A stretch of DNA of 33,885 bases from contig JACOXZ010000012.1 in assembly GCA_016182105.1 (NCBI GenBank), positions 1 to 33,885 on the forward strand, given 5' to 3'. The first letter of the stretch is position 1, and every line of letters starts with the position of its first letter. The notes under the pieces are model-generated. The model was not told the DNA's origin. It did not search any database and worked only from the letters and a program-made list of their open reading frames with translations. Of this stretch, positions 8,559 through 16,715 are shown in pieces. The stretch comes from Candidatus Liptonbacteria bacterium. GTDB taxonomy: Bacteria; Patescibacteriota; Minisyncoccia; UBA6257; 2-01-FULL-56-20. The position numbers and the translations under genes were made by a program.

Positions 8559-9644
8559 TTACGGCTGCAAAATATCTTCCGTGCGGCCGTTTATGGAAAT
8601 CACGACATCACGGACGCTAGGGAATTGCTTCACGGTTTCTCTGATTTGCGAGCGAATGGCGGTGAGGCGGCAGGAACCGCCCACTTGAAATTCAAGCGCT
8701 TCGTTAAAATCAACCCTCAAAATCCCGTCTCCAATTGTTAAGCTCTGGATTATCACGCCTTTGGGTATGTTAGTAAGAAATCCGTCGCTTACTTCCGAGG
8801 CGGTCGGACCCCTTAGCAACTCCTCAAGAGCGACTCGCGCCACTGCTTGAGTTTGCTTAATAGTTCTTGTGACCGGATAAACCTTTGCGCAATCCGACGC
8901 ATTCGGATCATATATTTTATTGCTAAAGAATGCATTTATTTTCATTGTGTCGGCTCTCGCGAATTTAACCGGCACCACAACCTTATTAATTTCCGAGCCG
9001 TCTTTGGCCGAATACTCAAAAACCTCAAGCGTCCCGCCTTGGCTCTTGGGCAATGGGTATGTCCTTATCACCTCAAATTGGCCGAAAAGACCGGCATCAG
9101 GACTTGCGGCCATCGCGTGCCCTTCGAAAAGAAGGCCTGCGTCCCCGTCGTAGAGCCGGTAGGCAAAAGTACTTTCAAATACTCGTGCTTCACCTTTTAT
9201 TGTGAGCGGCGAACTGATTTCTTCGTTAGGAGCGGGCGAAAAGACAATAATATTCGGAACTTTTGTTATTTTTACTTCGGCGGCTAAGAATGAATCTTTA
9301 GAGATCAGCTTGCCTTTTGCGGAAATCGTAAATCCCCTCTTCAAGCTAGAAAAAGCGACTACCCCACCAGACTCGTCGAAGAATTTTGTCTGCGGAAGAA
9401 CCGTGAGGCTCACTGTCCCCTCCTCGCCAATTTGAAGGGTGATGACTTTTACGCTCGAAGCTAAATCAAAAATAACTCCCTGAATTGAATCTTTGGTCGT
9501 GAGCGGCTCTTCTGGGGCAGATCCTGTTCCTGGAGTTATCGCGGTTTCACTTGGATTAAAGACAAAGTTCTTTAGGAGCAGGAAAGAGGCCCCGAGCACA
9601 ACAATAATCACAATCGTGATCAGGGCGTATTCTTTGTTGGACAT
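8559..9644 (-). CDS. Gmad2 / GerMN domain membrane-anchored protein
   Basis: N-terminal TM; VFSPAPNEEISSPLTIKGEARVFE (Gmad2-like) and ALEELLRGPTASEVSDGFLTNIPKG...VDFNEAL (GerMN-like). Confidence 0.8.
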   Translation of the reverse strand: MSNKEYALITIVIIVVLGASFLLLKNFVFNPSETAITPGTGSAPEEPLTTKDSIQGVIFDLASSVKVITLQIGEEGTVSLTVLPQTKFFDESGGVVAFSSLKRGFTISAKGKLISKDSFLAAEVKITKVPNIIVFSPAPNEEISSPLTIKGEARVFESTFAYRLYDGDAGLLFEGHAMAASPDAGLFGQFEVIRTYPLPKSQGGTLEVFEYSAKDGSEINKVVVPVKFARADTMKINAFFSNKIYDPNASDCAKVYPVTRTIKQTQAVARVALEELLRGPTASEVSDGFLTNIPKGVIIQSLTIGDGILRVDFNEALEFQVGGSCRLTAIRSQIRETVKQFPSVRDVVISINGRTEDILQP

Positions 9645-9650
9645 AGGTTA

Positions 9651-9656
9651 AGTATA
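9651..9656 (-). promoter_or_regulatory. extended -10 (TGTTATACT) 6 nt upstream of ATG; leaderless start predicted
   Basis: minus strand GTGTTATACTTAACCTATG. Confidence 0.5.
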
Positions 9657-9673
9657 ACACCAAAAGCCTCTCA

Positions 9674-9835
9674 TGCCCCCGCCCCTCTTATCTCGAGGCA
9701 GCTCTCGGAGGCGCGTTGGCTTGGTCCGCTCGTTACCATACCCTTAGCCGAGCGGCAACGCGCCGAGAGCGCAGGCGGGCATCTGCCGCTGGAGCAGATG
9801 AACCGCCGGTGCCGAGAGGTAGGAGGGGCGTGGCA
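9674..9835 (+). ncRNA. candidate structured RNA element, copy B (orientation inferred)
   Basis: Same architecture as 8105-8247: CTCTCGGA, P2a GGCGCGTTG/CAACGCGCC, bulge GCTTGGT, P2b CCGCTCG/CGAGCGG, P3 CATCTGC/GCAGATG with CGCTGGA loop, CCGAGAGG. Confidence 0.65.
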
Positions 9836-9842
9836 CACTTTT

Positions 9843-10472
9843 TTATTTTATTTTGCTTAAAGGACAATTCTTGTGGTCATGCGGCCGCGCTGGACAATAC
9901 TTACGTCCATAATCAATCATCCGGTACGTAAACTCAAACCATTCTTTCTTGGGTAAAATAGTCATCAAGTCTTTTTCAATTTTTTCCGGATCAGTGTGAC
10001 TTGTAAGCCCCATAAGTTTCGCAAGGCGCCGGACGTGCGTATCCACCGCAATTCCCTCAATCACTCCGTAAGCATTTCCCAAAACGACGTTCGCGGTTTT
10101 TCGCGCGACTCCCGGGATGGTCAAGATTTCTTTCATAGTCCGGGGGATTTTCCCGCCGAATTTCTCTTTCACTAGTTTCGCCGCGGCAAGAATATTTTTC
10201 GCTTTATTTCGGTAAAAACCGGTAGAACGAATATCTTGTTCGAACTCTTTTTGGCTCGCATGCACGTAGTCATCTAATGACGAGTACTTTTTGAAAAGCC
10301 GCTCCGTCACCTCATTCACCTTTTTATCGGTGCACTGCGCGGAGAGTACAACGGCAACCAGAAGTTCCCAATTATTCGAGAACTTAAGAGAAATTTTTGC
10401 GTGCGGCAAGAGCTTTTTCAAGATACGTACGACCACGCCTGCACGCCGTTTGAGTTTAATGTTACCGGGCAT
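9843..10472 (-). CDS. nth: endonuclease III-like DNA glycosylase
   Basis: SAQCTDKKVNEVTERLF, LTIPGVARKTANVVLGNAYG, AVDTHVRRLAKLMGL; C-terminal Fe-S motif incomplete. Confidence 0.9.
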   Translation of the reverse strand: MPGNIKLKRRAGVVVRILKKLLPHAKISLKFSNNWELLVAVVLSAQCTDKKVNEVTERLFKKYSSLDDYVHASQKEFEQDIRSTGFYRNKAKNILAAAKLVKEKFGGKIPRTMKEILTIPGVARKTANVVLGNAYGVIEGIAVDTHVRRLAKLMGLTSHTDPEKIEKDLMTILPKKEWFEFTYRMIDYGRKYCPARPHDHKNCPLSKIK

Positions 10473-10507
10473 AAAACCTACTAAATTATAAGTTATCCAC
10501 AGCTCCC

Positions 10508-10537
10508 TTGGACACCCCCTGTAAATTATGGTATACT
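10508..10537 (+). promoter_or_regulatory. sigma70-type promoter TTGGAC-N18-TATACT for ncRNA
   Basis: TTGGAC 10508-10513, TATACT 10532-10537. Confidence 0.7.
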
Positions 10538-10543
10538 AACATT

Positions 10544-10915
10544 AGTCTTAATAGTCTAACTTTTGACAATTTAAAACTCCAGCCAGGAAAATCGGAATCC
10601 AGAGTGGAATCACGGGATGCCACTTAGGCGTAAAAGGATGTTAACCTCAACTAGGAGGAGCATATCTATACGAAAGACCCACACGCAGGCAACTGCGAGT
10701 ACTGAAAATGGCTGACAGTAACAGTTGCCTATTAGAAAAATTATAATTTTTCAGCCACTCTTTGGAGTCTTCGGTGCTCCGACACAATAATCTCGGGTCG
10801 TATATAGATCCCCCGCTACTCCCTCACGGAGCAACACGTGCTCGGCAAAGCAGCCGATGACAACAATAATCAAAATCCCCTTACAAACGACGCAATGTTT
10901 GTCGGGGGATTTTTT
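10544..10915 (+). ncRNA. orphan ~370-nt structured non-coding RNA candidate, family unknown
   Basis: Promoter plus terminator with no ORF; nested helices GGCAACTG/CAGTTGCC, TACTG/CAGTA, long-range ATCTATACG..GACCC / GGGTCG..TATAGAT, AGTGG/CCACT. Confidence 0.65.
10875..10915 (+). terminator. Rho-independent terminator of the ncRNA
   Basis: ATCCCC-tt-ACAAAC-gacgcaat-GTTTGT-cg-GGGGATTTTTT. Confidence 0.85.
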
Positions 10916-10917
10916 AT

Positions 10918-11430
10918 TTAAAATGCGAAGTTTACCAGTTTGCCAACAGCCACGCCCACGGCAATGGCGACTCCGCCCACTAAAACCATACGGATACTAT
11001 TTCTCAAAATATTAATACGAGAAACTCTACCACTTAAGAGTCCTAATACGAATAACGCGAAAAGAGAAACAATGATTGAAATCCAAAGAGCCGATTTGGC
11101 TTCGAAAATCACGTAGGGGAAAATTGGAATAAAACCGCTTATAAAATAAGAGAAAAACATTATAAGGCCTAGGGTAAAAGAAGATTTAAGCGGCGCCTCC
11201 CTCTGCTCCAAATAATCTTCAGCCGAATGTTCGGCAAGGAAGCTACCGACTGCCATAGAAAAAGACTCTACAAAAATTAAGATGACGCCGGTTAAGAAAA
11301 TATTCCGCCTAGATAGACCAACGATCGCGATACCGGAAAGAAGCCCAACCGTTGAGACTAAACTGTCTTCAACGCCGAAAATGAAATTCCTAAGGTAACT
11401 CGCCGAAACCTGACGCGAGAGATGCCGCAT
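10918..11430 (-). CDS. VIT1/CCC1-family (vacuolar iron transporter-like) membrane protein
   Basis: RNFIFGVEDSLVSTVGLLSGIAIVGLSRRNI and TM helices. Confidence 0.8.
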   Translation of the reverse strand: MRHLSRQVSASYLRNFIFGVEDSLVSTVGLLSGIAIVGLSRRNIFLTGVILIFVESFSMAVGSFLAEHSAEDYLEQREAPLKSSFTLGLIMFFSYFISGFIPIFPYVIFEAKSALWISIIVSLFALFVLGLLSGRVSRINILRNSIRMVLVGGVAIAVGVAVGKLVNFAF

Positions 11431-11439
11431 TTATTTAAA

Positions 11440-11628
11440 TTATTCTTCGGCAGATTCCTCAACTTCCTCAAAAGCGCCGCCGTGCTCACCGTTCGGGCAC
11501 ATGCACTTTTCTAACTGCTCGCCTTCTTTGGGACAGCCTTTGGCGCCGCAGACGCCGGGCTTTTCCGAGACGCCGTGGCAACCGCCTTTACAAATGAAAT
11601 GGTGTTTCGATTCTGTTTCTTCTTTCAT
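11440..11628 (-). CDS. small Cys/His-rich putative metal-binding protein
   Basis: HHFICKGGCHGVSEKPGVCGAKGCPKEGEQLEKCMC; weakly resembles heavy-metal-binding-domain CPxHP..PGxCPxCGM pattern. Confidence 0.65.
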   Translation of the reverse strand: MKEETESKHHFICKGGCHGVSEKPGVCGAKGCPKEGEQLEKCMCPNGEHGGAFEEVEESAEE

Positions 11629-11669
11629 TATTTACGTAAACTAAACGACCTTTATCCAATTTTACCACA

Positions 11670-11700
11670 CCCAGTAACATTACTTTGTAATGTTACTGGG
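11670..11700. repeat. 14-bp perfect stem / 3-nt loop hairpin
   Basis: CCCAGTAACATTAC-TTT-GTAATGTTACTGGG. Confidence 0.7.
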
Positions 11701-11739
11701 CACAAAGCCCCTTCTTTACTCATATTAAATTACTTAATA

Positions 11740-11748
11740 TGCTATAAT
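11740..11748 (+). promoter_or_regulatory. extended -10 promoter element
   Basis: TGCTATAAT with no clear -35. Confidence 0.5.
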
Positions 11749-11907
11749 ATATAAGCGTAAAGTCAGCAGTTTGAAAACTTAATTTCCCTCTTGCTCCAAG
11801 CCCGGAACAACAACTGGCCTTGGTGCAGGAGGGAAACGCGCCCCGATCGCGGGCCGGCAGTTGAGGTCGAACTGCTCAAATCAAAACCCCTCCGTGCACC
11901 ATATATT

Positions 11908-12045
11908 ATGGGAGGAGCAATTGGGTTTGCCGCCGTCATCGTGGCTCTGGGGATTTTTCTCCCGCGCGTCCTCCAGTCACTGGAGACTTTCCTGCTTCTG
12001 CTCTTTGAAAAAGCAACTCTCTTTCTCCAACACCTCCGACTCTGA
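11908..12045 (+). CDS. possible small single-TM protein
   Basis: MGGAIGFAAVIVALGIFLPRVLQSLETFLLLLFEKATLFLQHLRL; ORF open from TTG 11791; bounded by promoter and terminator; no clear SD. Confidence 0.35.
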   Translation: MGGAIGFAAVIVALGIFLPRVLQSLETFLLLLFEKATLFLQHLRL

Positions 12046-12088
12046 CCGCCTAGCTGATACCCCTGTCCCGTTTAGCGGGACAAACAAA

Positions 12089-12117
12089 AAAGGCACCCTT
12101 AGTGGTGCCTATTTTTT
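12089..12117. terminator. Rho-independent terminator (plus strand T-run; also downstream of minus-strand surface protein)
   Basis: AAAAAAGGCACCcttagtGGTGCCTATTTTTT, A/T tracts on both sides. Confidence 0.8.
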
Positions 12118-12229
12118 ATGGCGTCGTTATTGTTACGTCATCGATCCAGCCGACATCACTACCAGCACTAGCAGTGCTGTCTTTCGCATAGAGCCATCTC
12201 AAAACGAATATATTCTCAACTTCCCAAGC
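12116..12229 (-). pseudogene. vestigial C-terminal beta-sandwich-like tail downstream of surface protein
   Basis: Minus-strand reading WEVENIFVLRWLYAKDSTASAGSDVGWIDDVTITTP* without a start codon. Confidence 0.4.
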
Positions 12230-12262
12230 TTAGAAAATAACTGCAATTCGTAATTCAAGGTT

Positions 12263-15200
12263 TTACGGTCGCGGCGCTGTTGAGGGAAGAGGATTAATTG
12301 TGCCTTGGGTGATAGAATTTGCCTCTAGGCGAATTCTTCCCACACCCCCACCCCCGCCTCCGCCGCCCGGAGTCGCCGCAGCCGTTGAAGCGGCTCCGCC
12401 AGTTCCGCCGGTTGCGGTAAATGTTGCGCTATTGGTAAATGAATTAGCTTGAATCAAAATGCTTCCTCCTGCTCCGCCTCCGCTGGCCCCGTTTCTGTTA
12501 ATCGTAGCAACTCCATTATTGCCGTTAGATATGATCGCACCGTTATTGGAAAATATATCGCAGGCAATAAAGATTATACCGCCTCCGTCTCCTCCGATTT
12601 GACCGGCTATAGCAGTTATAGCATCATGGCCTCCGCCCCCGCCCCCGCCGGAAGCTAAGTATAACTTTGTCAAAGTTGTATTTCCATAAAATCCTCCGCC
12701 ACCGCCGCCACCGGCTCCAACACCGGTTGAACCCGTTGACCCGCCATTTCCACCTTGTCCGGTTTGAGTCCCAGTACCGGCTGAGGCAACAGTCGGACTT
12801 CCTCCTCCGGCGCTTCCAGCATTTCCGCCAGCTCCAGCCGGAACATTGTCTCCTGAAGATCCTCCGCCGCCTCCACCGCCAACATCCGTGCTTCCGCCGG
12901 TACCACCAGCTCCAGCAAGGGTATTATCACCGCCTCCACCGCCTCCACCGCCGGCTCCCCCATAACCGCCTCCTCCTCCGCCACCTGCTCCATCAACAGT
13001 TGCTGATGCATCCGCATTTCCTCCCCCTCCCCCTCCTCCGCGCGTTCCTGCCGGGGAAGGATCGCAAATTCCGCAAGGGACAACTCCTGACAGTCCGGCA
13101 TTAGAACTAGCCCCACCGCCGTTGGTTCCAAATTGTCCACCGGTACCTCCAGAAACAGTGTCGTCTCCGCCGCTGCCGACTATTCCATCATAACTTTCTC
13201 CATTAGTTCCACCGACAGTGGCACCGCTTGTTCCTCCTCTATAACCCAGCCCGCTTGCGCTTATTATTCCGCCAGCATTAATGGTGACCTGACCTGTTGC
13301 CCTGAAAGCAATTATGCCGCCGGAACTTCCCAGCCAGTCATTGGCCGTTAAAGTGCCGCTAGAATTGATGGTAACGGTTGTCCATTGAGCAACTCTTTGC
13401 GCAATTATTTTTTGGTTGGCAAAAGTAACGCCGCCATAAGTCTTTTGAACGGGAGTGGAGAGGTTGAGTGTGGTGCTATTGGGAACGGATGCGATTTTAA
13501 TAAATTCAAAATTGCCGACATCAGCGTTGTCAGTGTTTGTGCCTTGCAAATTAATCAAAATAATTTCGTCGTTGGCCGCAAAGCCGGTTGTAGAAATAAC
13601 GGTTATTGATGAACTGGTGGGGTTGGCAGTTACGGCTGTTACTACACCTGTGGGGTTTACAGTGCGCAATGAACCCAAAATGGCAGTATTGATATTTTGA
13701 GTGGTGGCAATAGTAACAGAGCCGTCAACTCCTGTGCCATTGGGAGTGGCGCCGGATAATGTAGTAGCGCTCGCCGTGGCCGACAAGACAGATTCGTTTC
13801 CTGCCGCATCAATAGCCGAAACCTTGTATCCGTAAGCGGTGCTGGCAAGAAGACCGGTGTCGGAATAGGTGGTGACAACGCCCAAGGTGGTAAAAAGAAC
13901 AGTAGGAGTGCAAGCCGCTCCTGTGCAGCGGTAAACTTTATAACCGGTAACCGCAACGTTGTCAGTGGAAGCGGTCCACGAAAGATCGATCTGGGAAGTG
14001 GATATGGCAGTTGCGGTAAGACCGGTGGGAACCGAAGGCGGCGTGGTGTCACCGGCAGCAGCCACGGTGAAGCCGCCGGAGAGCGTCCCCGTCTGGCCGT
14101 CAGGATTTACCATAACTACATTCCATTTTCCTGTCGCAGCACCTGCCGGAATCATGAATGTTCCGCTGTTTAGGAGCCCTGCATTTTGGAACACAAAACC
14201 ACTTCCGACAATATCAGACTGGCTCGTGGAGGCAAGTTTTACGGTGAAAGACCCATTTTTGAAATTTGAGCCAGTGATGGCGACCGCCGTGGTCGTGCTC
14301 CCCACTGTTCCGCTATTGGGGCTAGAGCTTGAAACCGTTGGCGCCGGCGCTTGGTTGATTGTAAGGCCGGAATAGGTTCCAGTTTGGCTGTCTGGATTTG
14401 TAACAATGACGGTCCAAAGGCCGGTGGTCGCATTCGTAAGGTTAAAGACGATTGTGTTCAATGTTGTCGAGCTGATAAAGGAGAGGCTCGAATTCGTAAT
14501 GGTCGTCTGCCCTGTTTTGGTAAGGCTTACCGTTGGTGCACTCTGAAAGCCAGTTCCCGTAATACTCGTAAGTGTCGAGAGACCCCCATTCGTCGTACTG
14601 GTCGGGCTAATACTAGTAACCGTTGGCGCTGGAGCTGCTACACTATTCACCGTGAATCCGTTCACAAGTGTTCCGGATTGAGGGCCTGGATTTGTTACCA
14701 CGACATTCCACGTCCCCGTTGCGACACCACTCAAGTTGAATGAGCCACCCGTGATGGTTGAAGGATTGGCAAAGGTGAAACCAATACCCGCAATGTCCGT
14801 TTGCCCGGATTTCGTAAGAGCGACCGTAGCCCCGCTCGTTGCGAAGTTCGAGCCGGTGATGCTTGTAATGCTCACCAATCCGGTGTTTACACCACTCGAG
14901 GGGGTGATACTCGAAACGGTTGGTGCGGGCGTGGACGAAGTGGCCGGGCGCGGCGGAGTCAGAGTGAGCTTTGACCCGTTCTCAAAAACATTATCATCAT
15001 CGCCGCCATCATATGCTGCCTTCGATGCATGTTTTTTGGATTCGAAGACGGCGTTGAACTCATACGAGCCGCACACATAGCTATAGTAGAGACCGGAAGA
15101 AAAAGTGTTTGTGGGATCAACAGGAAGGTGTGAGATCGGCGGCACAACCTTAGTGGCCACTTGCCGCAAATCGACTGGAATCCAACCTGTCCCATCAATA

Positions 15201-15559
15201 TTGCGGAGGGAGTTCTCCGGTACGCGCACAAATTGCCAGCCACCCGGGGCACTAGAAGTTGCCTCCCCATTGTCAGCCGGCACTGAAACGAAGATTTTTT
15301 GGTCACTTTGACCTTGGCAAGAATCACTATAATTAGGGCCGTCGAAATCGGTCAATCCCCCGCCGATCGCCTCGACAAGTTGAAAGGTTTTCGTAAGTGT
15401 ATGGAGATCGCTAAAACGGTTTGCGTCGCGGGCCTGCCGCAGTAGCTGTATGGGATTCAAAACGACGATAACCACTGCCGCGATGGTTACGACAACACCA
15501 ATCACAATCAGAAGCTCAATCAAAGTAAAACCGCCCCTCGAATATCTGCTGTAATTCAC
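12263..15559 (-). CDS. giant prepilin-like surface protein: class III/pseudopilin N-terminus + 3 IPT/TIG repeats + FN3 + Gly-rich C-terminus
   Basis: GGFTLIELLIVIGVVVTIAAVVIVVLNP; three PAPTV(S/T)S..TG.NF/GF TIG-like repeats; TPPSVPTGLTATAISTSQIDLSWTASTDNVAVTGYKVYR; GGGGGGG tracts. Confidence 0.85.
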   Translation of the reverse strand: MNYSRYSRGGFTLIELLIVIGVVVTIAAVVIVVLNPIQLLRQARDANRFSDLHTLTKTFQLVEAIGGGLTDFDGPNYSDSCQGQSDQKIFVSVPADNGEATSSAPGGWQFVRVPENSLRNIDGTGWIPVDLRQVATKVVPPISHLPVDPTNTFSSGLYYSYVCGSYEFNAVFESKKHASKAAYDGGDDDNVFENGSKLTLTPPRPATSSTPAPTVSSITPSSGVNTGLVSITSITGSNFATSGATVALTKSGQTDIAGIGFTFANPSTITGGSFNLSGVATGTWNVVVTNPGPQSGTLVNGFTVNSVAAPAPTVTSISPTSTTNGGLSTLTSITGTGFQSAPTVSLTKTGQTTITNSSLSFISSTTLNTIVFNLTNATTGLWTVIVTNPDSQTGTYSGLTINQAPAPTVSSSSPNSGTVGSTTTAVAITGSNFKNGSFTVKLASTSQSDIVGSGFVFQNAGLLNSGTFMIPAGAATGKWNVVMVNPDGQTGTLSGGFTVAAAGDTTPPSVPTGLTATAISTSQIDLSWTASTDNVAVTGYKVYRCTGAACTPTVLFTTLGVVTTYSDTGLLASTAYGYKVSAIDAAGNESVLSATASATTLSGATPNGTGVDGSVTIATTQNINTAILGSLRTVNPTGVVTAVTANPTSSSITVISTTGFAANDEIILINLQGTNTDNADVGNFEFIKIASVPNSTTLNLSTPVQKTYGGVTFANQKIIAQRVAQWTTVTINSSGTLTANDWLGSSGGIIAFRATGQVTINAGGIISASGLGYRGGTSGATVGGTNGESYDGIVGSGGDDTVSGGTGGQFGTNGGGASSNAGLSGVVPCGICDPSPAGTRGGGGGGGNADASATVDGAGGGGGGGYGGAGGGGGGGGDNTLAGAGGTGGSTDVGGGGGGGSSGDNVPAGAGGNAGSAGGGSPTVASAGTGTQTGQGGNGGSTGSTGVGAGGGGGGGFYGNTTLTKLYLASGGGGGGGHDAITAIAGQIGGDGGGIIFIACDIFSNNGAIISNGNNGVATINRNGASGGGAGGSILIQANSFTNSATFTATGGTGGAASTAAATPGGGGGGGGVGRIRLEANSITQGTINPLPSTAPRP

Positions 15560-15641
15560 TTTTTTAGTATAACTTATTTTATAACAAGCACTGCATTTTT
15601 TACAACGCTCTTCTTCAATATCTTTGGGAAAATTGGAAGCG

Positions 15642-16187
15642 TTATAAGTGCTTGTTTGGTGCGGGGCGAAGCAGTAAAAAGACCACTGCTAAAGTTGAGT
15701 AGTTCAAGATTATAAACCAGGGCGTGCCCCAGGAAAAACCATCGAATCTCAAATCAGAAATAGGCCAGAGAAAAGGCGTAGGATAGAACCTATAAGAATG
15801 GGTGGGGATGTCAAATAAAATATGCAGGAACCAACCGCCCATTTCCCAAGCCGGCCGCCGCCAAATTAACCAAACCAAAATAAAAATCGGAAAGAAAATT
15901 ATAAAACTATGGCTCACGCTATAGAGCATCGAGGCCAACCGGAAAATCGGCAGCCGATCAGTTGGCGCAGGCTCGGTTTCGTCCGGCTTTGGCAGATCTG
16001 AAAGACTAACTTCCTTTAAGAGAAGTCCGCCGATTAGCCAAATAAAAGGAACGGTAAAAGCAAAGAGATCCGGAAACATTCCCCATAAACCGGTTCGCCA
16101 GAGATTCAATGGTTTCCGGATTTTTTTAGTTTTATTCGCAGTTTTCGCCGCCGCTGCTGCCCAGAGTCCGTGAGAAATGATGTCCAT
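15642..16187 (-). CDS. YdjM-like / metal-dependent hydrolase-like membrane protein
   Basis: MDIISHGLWAAAAAKT, GMFPDLFAF, HSYRFYPTPFLWPISD. Confidence 0.6.
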   Translation of the reverse strand: MDIISHGLWAAAAAKTANKTKKIRKPLNLWRTGLWGMFPDLFAFTVPFIWLIGGLLLKEVSLSDLPKPDETEPAPTDRLPIFRLASMLYSVSHSFIIFFPIFILVWLIWRRPAWEMGGWFLHILFDIPTHSYRFYPTPFLWPISDLRFDGFSWGTPWFIILNYSTLAVVFLLLRPAPNKHL

Positions 16188-16252
16188 CCCTGTTACTTAA
16201 TAATAACAAAAATCCCCGCAAGGAGATTTTTGTTATTAAAATCTTTCGGAAG

Positions 16253-16657
16253 CTACTTAGCCATTCCGTCATGCATCTCTCCGGCCATCATCATTTTTTT
16301 GCCCTTGATTGACATAAGCGCCCAGGCGCCGACAGCTAGGTGGAGAAGGTTGTCGAGCGGGTTTTCAAGATTTGCGCCTAAGAAATTCGCGTTGAAGAAT
16401 CCGTAGACGCCGACAAGAAGCGCGAGAATGCCAACTAGCATCACGAGCTTCTTCTGGACTGCTTCGTTTTTTAGGGCCGTGATCGCTACAAGAGCCACTA
16501 CGCCGAAAAGAATATGGGCCCAGTTCTCGCCGTTATCGAACCACCACGCGCTGCCGAAGACACTTGCATCCGGGGTTGGCCCAATCACGAAAAATCCGAG
16601 AATACCGACGACGACAAGCACAATGCCGCCAATTTTCAAAAACGATTTCGGTGTCAT
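16253..16657 (-). CDS. DUF4383-like four-TM membrane protein
   Basis: WAHILFGVVALVAI...YGFFNANFLGANLENPLDNLLHLAVGAWALM. Confidence 0.6.
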   Translation of the reverse strand: MTPKSFLKIGGIVLVVVGILGFFVIGPTPDASVFGSAWWFDNGENWAHILFGVVALVAITALKNEAVQKKLVMLVGILALLVGVYGFFNANFLGANLENPLDNLLHLAVGAWALMSIKGKKMMMAGEMHDGMAK

Positions 16658-16715
16658 TTTTTAAGTACACTGCGTTCTATAAATCGACCTTTGTCAGATT
16701 TACTCCATTATACCA

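Noticed and set aside
10544-10915. ncRNA as RNase P RNA, tmRNA or SRP RNA
   Set aside because: Size fits RNase P or tmRNA, but GAGGAAAGTCC, GGTTCGAATCC/tag peptide and GGAAGGAAGCAG signatures are absent.
12667-13140. ORFs 12667-13104 (+) and 12670-13140 (-)
   Set aside because: Low-complexity alternative frames of the Gly-rich region of the 1098-aa surface protein.
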